A DNA stretch of 64,000 nucleotides from Sphingosinicella xenopeptidilytica. GTDB lineage: Bacteria; Pseudomonadota; Alphaproteobacteria; Sphingomonadales; Sphingomonadaceae. Under the pieces are notes generated by a model. That model saw only the letters and a program-made list of their open reading frames with translations. It was not told where the DNA came from and ran no database searches. The translations under genes and the position numbers were made by a program. Positions 17,304 through 25,350 of the stretch are shown piece after piece. The stretch covers positions 820,699-884,698 of the forward strand of contig NZ_JBHTIK010000005.1 of NCBI RefSeq assembly GCF_042676985.1, written 5' to 3'. Within the stretch, counting starts at the first letter, position 1, and every line of letters begins with the position of its first letter.

Positions 17304-17358
17304 TAGCCGCCCGATTACGGCAGTGTATAATCTGCTGCCATCGTTATAAGGAAATCCG

Positions 17359-18648
17359 ATGAGCGAGGTGATGACCGCGACCCCGCAAGGCTGGTCAGCA
17401 GGACGGCGTCGCCTGGCGCTCATTGCGCTTGCCATCGGCTATGGTTTGAATACCGCCGATCGCCAATTATTATCGATCCTGGCTGGTCCTGTAAAAGCCG
17501 ACCTGAATCTTTCCGACACTGAACTTGGCCTGATGGGCGGTGTGGCATTCGCCTTATTCTATGCGACCTGCGGCCTGCCCCTTGCCTGGATAGCCGACCG
17601 CTGGAGCCGAGCAAACGTGATCGCTATCGGCTTAGGCGTTTGGAGTGCCTTCACTGCGGCGTGCGGCGTGGTGCAGACCGGGGCGCAACTGTTTCTCTGT
17701 CGTTTGGGTGTGGGGTTTGGCGAAGCGGGCGGCACGGCGCCATCTTTCTCGCTGGTCTCGGATTATTACCCGCCCAATCAACGCGGCCGCGCGCTGGCCC
17801 TTCTTAATTTCGCCGCGCCCCTCGGCGTGGCGATTGGACCGTTGGCTGGTGCGCTCATCACCGAGATCATCCACTGGAGAGCAGCTTTCGTGATTGCCGG
17901 CGTCGGCGGGCTGCTGTTCGTGCCATACTTCCGCTGGGCGGTGCGAGATCCCTCGGAGCAGACCCGCGGCGAAGACGTCGTCGCCGTGGCAAAGCTTGCT
18001 CCGTCAGAACGCAGGAACGGGCTGAAGAAGTTATTTAGATCCTCGACGTTCTGGTGTTTGGCCATCGGAGCCAGTTTCAGCTCGATGGTGCTGCAGGGTC
18101 TGCTTTTCTGGTTGCCGTCCTTCCTGGAACGCACCTACGAGCTGGAGATCATTGAGCGCGCTATTGTTTTTGGCGTGACCACGGCGGTTGCGGGTATAAT
18201 GGGCAACTGGATCAGCGGCTGGATTATGGACAAACGTGGCTCCAACCGCAGGCTCTACGTCCTGCTGCCGGCGGTGGCGGGGCTCATTGCCATTCCGATC
18301 TATGTCGTGGGCCTGAGCGCGAGCACTCTATGGGTTGCCGTGTTATTTATCTTCCTCGGCATGATCCTGACATTCGCATATTCGACGCCGATCTATGTGG
18401 CGGTGCAACATCTGGTGCGTCCAGGCATGCGCTCGACCGGTATTGCCAGCTATCTATTTATCAACAACAGCATCGGCATCGGGATCGGCATTGTCCTGCT
18501 TGGCTTTCTGTCAGATTTGCTGACTCCCCTGTTCGGCAATGATGCCCTGAAATACTCGATTTTAGCCTCTGTCTGCCTCTACCTGCTGAGCGCTGCCTTC
18601 TTCTGGCTCTGCTCACGAACTCTCGAGCGCGACTGGATCGATGGCTGA
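17359..18648 (+). CDS. MFS transporter (spinster-like, cassette A)
   Basis: A 429-residue carrier with about 12 membrane segments. ALAIGYGLNTADRQLLSILAGPVK at the start and the loop motif GLPLAWIADRWSRANVIAIG are characteristic of this MFS group. It is the last gene of the likely TonB-MBL-esterase-MFS operon, so it would move the substrate across the inner membrane after the receptor has brought it into the periplasm. A ribosome site, AAGGAAATCCG, precedes the ATG. No cassette B counterpart exists except the unrelated small membrane protein at 47256. Confidence 0.9.
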   Translation: MSEVMTATPQGWSAGRRRLALIALAIGYGLNTADRQLLSILAGPVKADLNLSDTELGLMGGVAFALFYATCGLPLAWIADRWSRANVIAIGLGVWSAFTAACGVVQTGAQLFLCRLGVGFGEAGGTAPSFSLVSDYYPPNQRGRALALLNFAAPLGVAIGPLAGALITEIIHWRAAFVIAGVGGLLFVPYFRWAVRDPSEQTRGEDVVAVAKLAPSERRNGLKKLFRSSTFWCLAIGASFSSMVLQGLLFWLPSFLERTYELEIIERAIVFGVTTAVAGIMGNWISGWIMDKRGSNRRLYVLLPAVAGLIAIPIYVVGLSASTLWVAVLFIFLGMILTFAYSTPIYVAVQHLVRPGMRSTGIASYLFINNSIGIGIGIVLLGFLSDLLTPLFGNDALKYSILASVCLYLLSAAFFWLCSRTLERDWIDG

Positions 18649-19021
18649 GCATTACGCTGTCAAGGCTGGCCGGAAGGTCCACCGCTGTCCTGATAGTCCT
18701 CCCACATAGAGCTCCATCCTGCAGCGATAAGGGGTCGTTAAACCTGGGGCCCAAACATCCGGTCGAGGTCGTCTATCCAGAAGATCATGAGCTAATTCTA
18801 CGTGGTCGAAAGCATGAGAGAGGCCGTACCAACCCGGCGACGCTGCCTTTGTCTGGTCCGTAGGCAAGCAATCACTCCAGCGCAACACACCCCTCCGGTC
18901 GATCAAGTCATAAGAAGGCGTTATGCCGGAAATACAATTGCCCGGCTGGTTGTCTCCGCTGGACTTGCGTAAATTTCAGTCGGTCTTGTTTGTAATGAAT
19001 TTCGGGCTGGAGATGAGATAG
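18649..19021. other. 373-bp intergenic region before nitroreductase A
   Basis: No gene seen. It contains the candidate operator at 18910-18924, about 100 bp before the nitroreductase start. Confidence 0.45.
18910..18924 (+). promoter_or_regulatory. Candidate LysR operator (site B)
   Basis: ATAAGAAGGCGTTAT (arms ATAA/TTAT, 7-bp spacer) is followed by GCCGGAAAT. The nitroreductase B promoter at 51323 has the same elements: ATAA-N8-TTAT, then GCCGGGAAT. Confidence 0.55.
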
Positions 19022-19699
19022 ATGATCGAAGACAAGCTTTTTAAAGATGTTATTCGCAGCCGTAGATCTCCACGGAGCTTTCTCTCCACTCCCGTGCCTC
19101 AAGCATTGCTTCAGGTAGTTGTCGAAGATGCACGAAACACGCCGTCCAACTGCAATTATCAGCCCTGGATCGTTCATATCGTTTCGGGCGCTTCGCGTGA
19201 CAAGCTGAGTTCAGCATTCCTTGAGGCGGCGGCGGAGCAGACGTTTTCCTGGGATTTTCCTTTCGATTTCGAAAGTTCCTACGGTATCTACGCTGAGCGT
19301 CGGCAGGCACAAGGCGCCGCCTATTATGAGGCGGCCGGCATCATGAAGGACGCGAAGGAACGGCGCAGCTACGCTATGATGCAGAACCTCCAGTTCTTCG
19401 GCGCGCCGCATGTCGCGTTGCTGTTCATGGCCCCTGTCTACGAAACGGTGCGCGTGGCCGGCGATGTCGGCATGTACGGCCAATCTTTCCTGCTTTCACT
19501 CGAGGCCCATGGGCTCGCCGGCATACCGCAGACACTGCTCAGCTTTTTTGCTGGAACGGCGCGCGAGGAGCTCGGCATCGACCCCATGTATAAAATGCTA
19601 TTCGGAATTTCGTTCGGGTATCCCGAACCTGGCAATCCGGTAAACAGCTTTCCACTTTCCAAGGCCTCCATTGCCGAGACGGTCACCTTCCATGGCTAA
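19022..19699 (+). CDS. Nitroreductase-family flavoprotein (cassette A)
   Basis: A 225-residue FMN-dependent nitroreductase-fold enzyme. It has the FMN phosphate-binding RSRRSPRSFL (about 13-22), the NTPSNCNYQPW segment, and a C-terminal GISFGYPEPGNPVN. Family members reduce nitro groups, quinones or activated C=C bonds with NAD(P)H. GGAGATGAGAT precedes the ATG. It is about 80% identical by eye to the copy at 51431. Because no nitroaromatic genes are nearby, an ene-reductase or dehydrogenase role on an unsaturated intermediate is as likely as nitro reduction. Its own promoter has the shared operator. Confidence 0.9.
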   Translation: MIEDKLFKDVIRSRRSPRSFLSTPVPQALLQVVVEDARNTPSNCNYQPWIVHIVSGASRDKLSSAFLEAAAEQTFSWDFPFDFESSYGIYAERRQAQGAAYYEAAGIMKDAKERRSYAMMQNLQFFGAPHVALLFMAPVYETVRVAGDVGMYGQSFLLSLEAHGLAGIPQTLLSFFAGTAREELGIDPMYKMLFGISFGYPEPGNPVNSFPLSKASIAETVTFHG

Positions 19700-20248
19700 T
19701 TGATCACGGCGAGTGCGAAGCATTCGTGCTATGATCCGTTGGCATTGGCGCCTCGGATCTTTGCGTCCGGAGCGTGAAGCGGAACCTCCAATTCATGGTG
19801 CGCGCTCGAAGTGATGGTGCCCGCTTCCCGCAAGGTGGGACCGGAGATACGTAGAGTAGCCCCTGGACTCGGACAGGGTCAGGCTGCTGATTGGCTAAAG
19901 GTTGGCTATTTGCTTCTCGAGCTGCGCGGTGTTGACGTAGCTGATTGCGGCATGCAGTCTGCGCTGATTATAGTCTCATCAATAAGTCAGGGAAGTTGTT
20001 CGGCGACATCATTAACGGTTTCTGACGTGTCCCCCGGTTTCTTCAGCCCGAATTGGAGTCCAGCTGCCTTTTTGCGAATGAGCACGGTTTAAGGATTCGC
20101 CTGATGAGTGGGGCCTGTGCGATGTAGCGCAAGTGTCAATTGCTTTTGCAATTCAGCGGAGACCGTCGCCATGTCTTCCAATTCAAGAAGAGTGTGTCTC
20201 TCCCGATTGTGGCCTTTCACCGAGGCCGCACGTTCGGGCCTGATCCGA
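19700..20248. other. 549-bp intergenic region with IS debris
   Basis: It holds the C-terminal remnant of an IS3-type orfB (19895-19975) and otherwise unrecognised sequence. It marks the join between cassette A and the peptide locus. Confidence 0.5.
19895..19975 (-). pseudogene. IS3-family orfB C-terminal remnant
   Basis: The minus strand reads DYNQRRLHAAISYVNTAQLE up to a stop. This is the typical last segment of an IS3 orfB (compare YNxxRLHSALGY). Upstream the frame is closed by a stop, so only about 26 codons remain. Confidence 0.7.
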
Positions 20249-20740
20249 TCAAAAGATTGGCACGAATGCACCCTGAGCTCGATTCTTGACGACTTTATTG
20301 GCCGGAAAGACATGGCCATTCATCGTGATATATACACCGCGTGTGGCGATCTGGGCAGTGGCGAATGCCATCCCGAGATTGAAAGCGGCGTCGCTTTCGG
20401 CAAACCGCGCCGGTGTGAGTGCGCCGACCAGAACAATGGTTTTGCTACGGACGACGGATAATATGCGGGCAGTGTCCGTCATCGTGTCCGTGCCGTGCGT
20501 GACGACGATGCGCTTTTCCCGAGCTGTCTCGATCCGCTTCAGGAGTTTTGCACGGTCGATCTCGTCAAGATCGAGGCTATCCTTGCGCGTGATCTCCTCG
20601 ACAGAAAAAGGCTGGGTAACCCGTGCGATATCCAGCATCCGCGCAATCACTGTGTCGGTGATCTGATACGCGCTCAGTGCATCGAAATACTGCTTATCGA
20701 TCGTGCCGCCTGTCGTGAGCACAAGAATTGATTCTTCCAT
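20249..20740 (-). CDS. Small asparaginase-domain protein
   Basis: A 163-residue protein equal to the N-terminal domain of L-asparaginases only. The first catalytic Thr motif is LTTGGTIDK (about 7-15), and the second is VVTHGTDTMTDTARIL (about 77-92). The C-terminal domain (residues 200-330 of usual enzymes) is absent, but the frame is clean and ends in KNRAQGAFVPIF, so it belongs to the group of short single-domain asparaginase-like proteins rather than being a truncation. It is divergent from the epimerase gene, with 234 bp between them. It may hydrolyse an amide or beta-aspartyl bond in the peptide released by the neighbouring peptidases. Confidence 0.8.
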   Translation of the reverse strand: MEESILVLTTGGTIDKQYFDALSAYQITDTVIARMLDIARVTQPFSVEEITRKDSLDLDEIDRAKLLKRIETAREKRIVVTHGTDTMTDTARILSVVRSKTIVLVGALTPARFAESDAAFNLGMAFATAQIATRGVYITMNGHVFPANKVVKNRAQGAFVPIF

Positions 20741-20974
20741 AATACCCCGATTGAAGAGGATCGATGTGAACCGGGAACTTCGAACGGCAGGAAGTTCCCA
20801 GAATAGCGTTCCAGCTTGGACATTCAACCATAGTGATAGAGAATCGACCGATAACACGGGCGCCAGCGCGTTAACAATAGTTCCGAGGCCCGTTGCAAGG
20901 CGTTGTGCGTAGAGCTGAGGAACCCGAAGCGTCTTCTCGGGTGTAGGTTCGATTTCGCCTAGCTGGCGCGTCCT

Positions 20975-21982
20975 ATGATTGAACACTGGCGAACGAGGGT
21001 ATTGGTGAAGCTTGAGGTCAAGCGGGTCGACTGGCGCCATAAGGCGCCGTTCCGGATTTCTTACTCGGAAAGCACGCATGCTGAAACGGTGATGGTCCAG
21101 CTGCGGGACGGCGACCTGGCCGGCCGTGGCGAAGCGTCGGGAGTGGCCTACCGTGGCGAAACGGCAGCCAGCCTTCAGCAACAGCTGGAAGGGCTTCCCG
21201 CCCATTTTTTTGACGGCCTCACCCGCGAAAACCTACAGGAACGGTTACCCGCCGGCGGTGCGCGCAACGCACTCGATTGCGCGTTGTGGGATTTGGATGC
21301 GAAGCGTGCGGGAAAGCGCGCCTGGGAGCTGGCGGGAATCGATGAAGTCAAAGTTCTGCGCACGGCTTTCACACTCAGCCTCGACACGCCTGCGGCCATG
21401 GCGAAAGCCGCCGCCGAAGCGGCGGTTTTCGATATCCTGAAACTGAAGCTTGGTGGTGAGGGTGATATCGATCGGGTTTCCGCCGTACGCGACATCAGAC
21501 CGGAGGTCGAGATCATCGTCGATGCCAATCAAGCATGGCGTCCAGCTCAGCTCGAGTCATTCGTGCATGGGCTGGCCGACCTTGGGGTCTTGCTCATCGA
21601 GCAACCGTTGCCGGCCGGCGATGACGTTGCATTGCGGGGATTCGAAAGCCCGATTCCCATCTGCGCGGATGAATCCATTCAAACGGCATCGTCGCTGGCC
21701 GACCTCGCCGATAGATATCAGTTCATCAATATCAAGCTTGATAAGACGGGCGGTCTTACCGAGGCATTACGGCTCGCCGACCAGGCGAAGGCGCTGGACC
21801 TGGGATTGATGACCGGATGCATGATGGGTTCGTCGCTTGCGATGGCGCCGGCATTCGTTGTTGCGCAACGCTGTGCTTTTGTCGACCTGGATGGACCGCT
21901 ATGGTCCAGCACGGACATCGCCAACGCGATCGATTATCGAGGCAGCGACATGTTTCCACCAAGCGCGCAGCTGTGGGGATAG
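20975..21982 (+). CDS. Dipeptide epimerase (L-Ala-D/L-Glu epimerase type, enolase superfamily)
   Basis: A 335-residue enolase-superfamily epimerase. Residue landmarks are KLKLG (156-160) with the first acid/base Lys, metal ligands Asp183 (VDANQAW), Glu209 (LIEQPLP) and Asp232 (CADES), the opposite Lys in NIKLDKTGG (252-260), GCMMGSSLAM, and Asp-x-Asp in VDLDGPLW (304-306). The DxD motif contacts the dipeptide ammonium group in known dipeptide epimerases, so a dipeptide substrate is well supported. GTG 21005 behind CGAGGG is an alternative start. It is 8 bp upstream of mlrC, so the pair is an operon. It would invert a D residue in a dipeptide fragment. Confidence 0.88.
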   Translation: MIEHWRTRVLVKLEVKRVDWRHKAPFRISYSESTHAETVMVQLRDGDLAGRGEASGVAYRGETAASLQQQLEGLPAHFFDGLTRENLQERLPAGGARNALDCALWDLDAKRAGKRAWELAGIDEVKVLRTAFTLSLDTPAAMAKAAAEAAVFDILKLKLGGEGDIDRVSAVRDIRPEVEIIVDANQAWRPAQLESFVHGLADLGVLLIEQPLPAGDDVALRGFESPIPICADESIQTASSLADLADRYQFINIKLDKTGGLTEALRLADQAKALDLGLMTGCMMGSSLAMAPAFVVAQRCAFVDLDGPLWSSTDIANAIDYRGSDMFPPSAQLWG

Positions 21983-21990
21983 GGGCGGGT

Positions 21991-23445
21991 ATGAAGATTT
22001 TTGCTGCCGGAATAGCACATGAATCCAATACCTTCGTGTCGGAGCCTACCACCTATAGCGATTACCTGGTGCAGCGTGGCGCACCGGGCTCCCCCATGGA
22101 TTATCCGTCGCAGGATCTGTGCCAGACCTGGGGCAAGCAAGCAGCCTCGGGGGGCCATGCTTTCTTATTCAGCCTCATGGCCTGGGCGCAGCCGGGAGGC
22201 ATCAACACCTGCGGCACCTATGAGGCATTGCGTGACGAAATGCTTGCCGATCTGCGCGCCGCGCTACCTGTCGATGTCGTTTTGCTGAATCTGCACGGTG
22301 CAATGATTGCGCAGGGCTACGAGGATTGTGAATCGGACATCATCAAGCATGTCCGATCGATGGTTGGCCCGGAGACTGTTATCGGGGTCGAGCTGGACCT
22401 GCATTGCCATCTTAACGAAACGAAGATTGCAGCCGTGGATGTCATTGTCATTTACAAGGAATATCCTCATACCGACATAGAGGCGCGCGGCGCTGAACTG
22501 TTCGATCTCGCTGTCGCGACGAAACTTGGTCGGGTCAAACCCGTGATGGCCCTGTTCGATTGCGGTATGGTCGGCCTGTACGGTACTACGCGCCAACCAA
22601 TGCGAGGCTTCGTCGATCAAATGGTGGAAGCAGAACGCAGGACGGGCATTCTTTCCGTGTCGCTTGGACATGGATTCCAGTTCGCTGATCGACCGGACAT
22701 GGGGGCCAAGATGCTGGTGGTCGCTGACGACGATCGGCTGTTAGCGGCGCAGACGGCTCGCGAATTTGGATCGCAGTTATATGAACTGCGCCATGAGATC
22801 GGCTTCGAAACCACATCGCTGTCGCTGGAAGAGGCTTTGAGCCGCGCGGCGAGCAATCCGGACCTGACAATCGTGGCCGATCAGTCGGATAATCCGGGGC
22901 TGGGCTCGCCGGGCGACTCTACGCTGGCGCTGCGCTGGCTCCTGGAACACCGCGTCGAAAATGCCGGGCTGGCGATCCTGCATGATCCCGAAGTGGTCAA
23001 GATCGCCAGAAAGGCGGGACTCGGTGCCACGATCCAAGTCCGCCTCGGCGGCAAGACCGGTCGGAGTTCCGGCGATCCCCTGGATCTTGAGGTCGAAGTC
23101 CTCAGCATGCTCGACGACTATATGCATCCCTTTCCGCAGGATAATGCGGAGCCGGCATTCTATCCAGCCGGCGATATCGTCGCGTTGCGCTGCGGAGGTG
23201 TTGAGATTGTTGTGGGCAGCAAGCGCTGCCAATGCTTTTCGCCGTCGGTATTCACAGCGCTTGGCATTGATCCTACGCAAAAATCAATTCTGGTACCCAA
23301 ATCTACGCAGCATTTTTACAGCGCTTTTGCAACGATTTCGGACCATATCCTCTACATGGCAGCGCCAGGCGCCGCGCCTCCCGACCCGCGACAGCTCAAC
23401 TATAAGCGATTTGATCCGCTCCAGGTGTATCCGTGGGCTCAGTAG
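21991..23445 (+). CDS. mlrC: MlrC-family metallopeptidase (M81, microcystinase C homologue)
   Basis: A 484-residue M81 protein. The conserved N-terminal parts are FAAGIAHESNTF (4-15, His10-Glu11), LNLHGAM (99-105) and ELDLHCHLN (134-142); IYKEYPHTD (154-162) follows. These His/Asp/Glu residues form the metal site in this family. The C-terminal DUF1485/MlrC domain is complete (ADQSDNPGLGSPGD, GDIVALRCGGVEIVVGS). MlrC removes the Adda residue from the linear tetrapeptide of microcystin; many homologues act on other peptides. ATG 21991 is chosen by homology and by AGGGGCGGGT before it. No mlrA is present, so the natural substrate is unknown. Confidence 0.9.
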   Translation: MKIFAAGIAHESNTFVSEPTTYSDYLVQRGAPGSPMDYPSQDLCQTWGKQAASGGHAFLFSLMAWAQPGGINTCGTYEALRDEMLADLRAALPVDVVLLNLHGAMIAQGYEDCESDIIKHVRSMVGPETVIGVELDLHCHLNETKIAAVDVIVIYKEYPHTDIEARGAELFDLAVATKLGRVKPVMALFDCGMVGLYGTTRQPMRGFVDQMVEAERRTGILSVSLGHGFQFADRPDMGAKMLVVADDDRLLAAQTAREFGSQLYELRHEIGFETTSLSLEEALSRAASNPDLTIVADQSDNPGLGSPGDSTLALRWLLEHRVENAGLAILHDPEVVKIARKAGLGATIQVRLGGKTGRSSGDPLDLEVEVLSMLDDYMHPFPQDNAEPAFYPAGDIVALRCGGVEIVVGSKRCQCFSPSVFTALGIDPTQKSILVPKSTQHFYSAFATISDHILYMAAPGAAPPDPRQLNYKRFDPLQVYPWAQ

Positions 23446-23651
23446 CGTTTGTGAGCGGACGTCAGGGAGCAAAATTTGCGCGTTTGGGAGCTTATGTATC
23501 AAAACCGTCATCATAAGCCTTGACTTGGCGAAACCGCAGGCATCAAAATCGTCGATCATCCCGCAGGGGCAGACGGCGAAGTGCAGCTACGTTGGAATAA
23601 GTATTTCAATTTCAGCAAAGCGATGTCGTGTCGCAATTTGAGTTGACACGC

Positions 23652-24233
23652 ATGGCGGATAGCAATGACTCCGCCGGGCCAGAGCAGCCAGCCCGACAGC
23701 AACCGCCTCGCTGGCTCATCTCCCTTTATCATGAGCAAAGCGCGGCGCTATGTCGCTACTTAAGGCGTAAATATGGCGCTGGTCCTCCCGAGCCCGAAGA
23801 CGTGATGCATGAAGCATTTTCCCGATTGGCGGCGCTCCCTGACGAGACAATTGCCATTATTGAAAACCCTCGAGCTTTCCTCTACCGGACGGCGGAAAAC
23901 CTTTTGAACAGCGAGCGGCGAAAGCGCGCGGTACGTTCAGCACATGCTGCGGAAACGAAATACCTTGAAAAGACGAGTTCCGAATGCACACCCGAGCGCG
24001 TCATACTCGCAAGAGACCAACTGAACATTGCTGAAGCGGTTTTGCGCGAGATGCCTGATATGCGGAGACGGTGCTTTCTGATGCATAGATTTGACGACCT
24101 CTCCTTTTCCGAGATCGGTCGCCGACTGGGTATGACGCCCAACGGCGCCAAGGGGCACGTCATGCGCGCCATGACAGAAATTGTCAGCGCGCTGGAGGCG
24201 TCCAGCCGCCGCTCCGGAATCAAGCCGGAATGA
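23652..24233 (+). CDS. ECF-family RNA polymerase sigma factor (FecI-type)
   Basis: A 193-residue extracytoplasmic-function sigma factor. Region 2 is seen as LYHEQSAALCRYLRRKYG and EDVMHEAFSRLAAL with the DNA-melting segment ENPRAFLYRTAENLL; region 4 is EMPDMRRRCFLMHRFDDLSF with the helix-turn-helix EIGRRLGMTPNGAKGHV. It lies directly before a FecR gene and an STN-type TonB transducer, so it would transcribe the receptor gene when the outer receptor signals substrate. A GTG at 23628 would add eight residues. Confidence 0.9.
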   Translation: MADSNDSAGPEQPARQQPPRWLISLYHEQSAALCRYLRRKYGAGPPEPEDVMHEAFSRLAALPDETIAIIENPRAFLYRTAENLLNSERRKRAVRSAHAAETKYLEKTSSECTPERVILARDQLNIAEAVLREMPDMRRRCFLMHRFDDLSFSEIGRRLGMTPNGAKGHVMRAMTEIVSALEASSRRSGIKPE

Positions 24234-24240
24234 TGAAGCT

Positions 24241-25215
24241 ATGATGTCCGAACAATCTTCCGGCTTGCGAAGCGAGGCGCGTGACTGGGTGTTTCGCATG
24301 GCCGACGCTGATGTCGGCCCCGGTGATCATGCCGCGTTTCGGGTATGGTATGATTCCAATCACCTCAATGCCGCTGCCTATGAGGCGGAGCTTGATGTTT
24401 ATTATGCGCTCGGAGCTCTCGAAAGCCGGTTCGCCGGCGAGCCGCGCGAGGAAGTGCGGGTGTGGTCCTGGCGTACTGTCTGGGCGGGAGGGCTGGCAAT
24501 TGCCGCGAGCATCGCTCTGCTGTTCTTCCTTATCCAGCCCGGGCACCCTCAGTGGAGCCCGTTGATCGAGACGAAGCACGGTGAGGTTCGCACAGTCAAG
24601 CTGTCAGACGGGTCGGTGGTTGCGCTGGCGCCCGAGAGCAAGCTCCAGACCGCTTTCAACGATGAAGAACGCCGTGTCCGTCTCGCCTCGGGCGAGGCCT
24701 ATTTCAGCGTCGGACAGGATACGGCACGTCCGTTCGTAGTCGAGACGAGGGGCATCGATATCCGTGACATCGGCACGGAGTTCGAAATTCACGCCGTCCG
24801 GTCGGCCGTGCGTGTCACAGTAGCGGAAGGCATTGTGGATGTTGTAGAGCCGTGGCGTATAGGCAATGCGATTTCTGGCGACCGCACACACCGGCTGACA
24901 GTGGGACGCCAGATCCTTGTCACGCCCAGGCTGCTCGCTGTGGACACGGTCGCCATGGCGGCACGTCCACAGCCCGGAGCATGGCGGGACAAGCTGCTCA
25001 TATACGAGAACGCGACACTGGACGAGATTGTGTCTGACACGAACCGTTATGTCGAGACGCCTATTCGCATTGCAGACCCGAACATTGCTGGCCTGCGCGT
25101 GACCGCGGCGTATCGTCCCGAACAGATCAATGGGATGCTGTCGGTTCTTGCTGCCACAATGCCAATCTCGGTTCGGCGTTCTGACGACGAAGTGCTGCTT
25201 GTAGGAAGACCGTAA
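24241..25215 (+). CDS. FecR-type anti-sigma / signal relay protein
   Basis: A 324-residue inner-membrane protein. The cytoplasmic N-terminal domain (SEARDWVFRMADADVGPGDHAAFRVWY) binds the sigma factor. A single membrane segment AGGLAIAASIALLFFLI lies near residues 83-99. The periplasmic FecR domain has TVKLSDGSVVALAPESKL and VRLASGEAYFSV, with a C-terminal DUF4974/STN-like part. It starts 7 bp after the sigma stop. It relays substrate occupancy of the TonB transducer (25351) to the sigma factor. ATG 24241 or 24244 are both possible. Confidence 0.9.
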   Translation: MMSEQSSGLRSEARDWVFRMADADVGPGDHAAFRVWYDSNHLNAAAYEAELDVYYALGALESRFAGEPREEVRVWSWRTVWAGGLAIAASIALLFFLIQPGHPQWSPLIETKHGEVRTVKLSDGSVVALAPESKLQTAFNDEERRVRLASGEAYFSVGQDTARPFVVETRGIDIRDIGTEFEIHAVRSAVRVTVAEGIVDVVEPWRIGNAISGDRTHRLTVGRQILVTPRLLAVDTVAMAARPQPGAWRDKLLIYENATLDEIVSDTNRYVETPIRIADPNIAGLRVTAAYRPEQINGMLSVLAATMPISVRRSDDEVLLVGRP

Positions 25216-25350
25216 TTCTTGGCTCGAGGTTCGCTTACGGCATGTGTGAGTCCTCATGATTACGACTTTTCATGGAAATAGAAGGCGCAGCTTGTCTGGC
25301 GTGGCGATTGCTGGGTTGGCTTTTGCGCACAACAGGGGGAAGGCCGAGGC

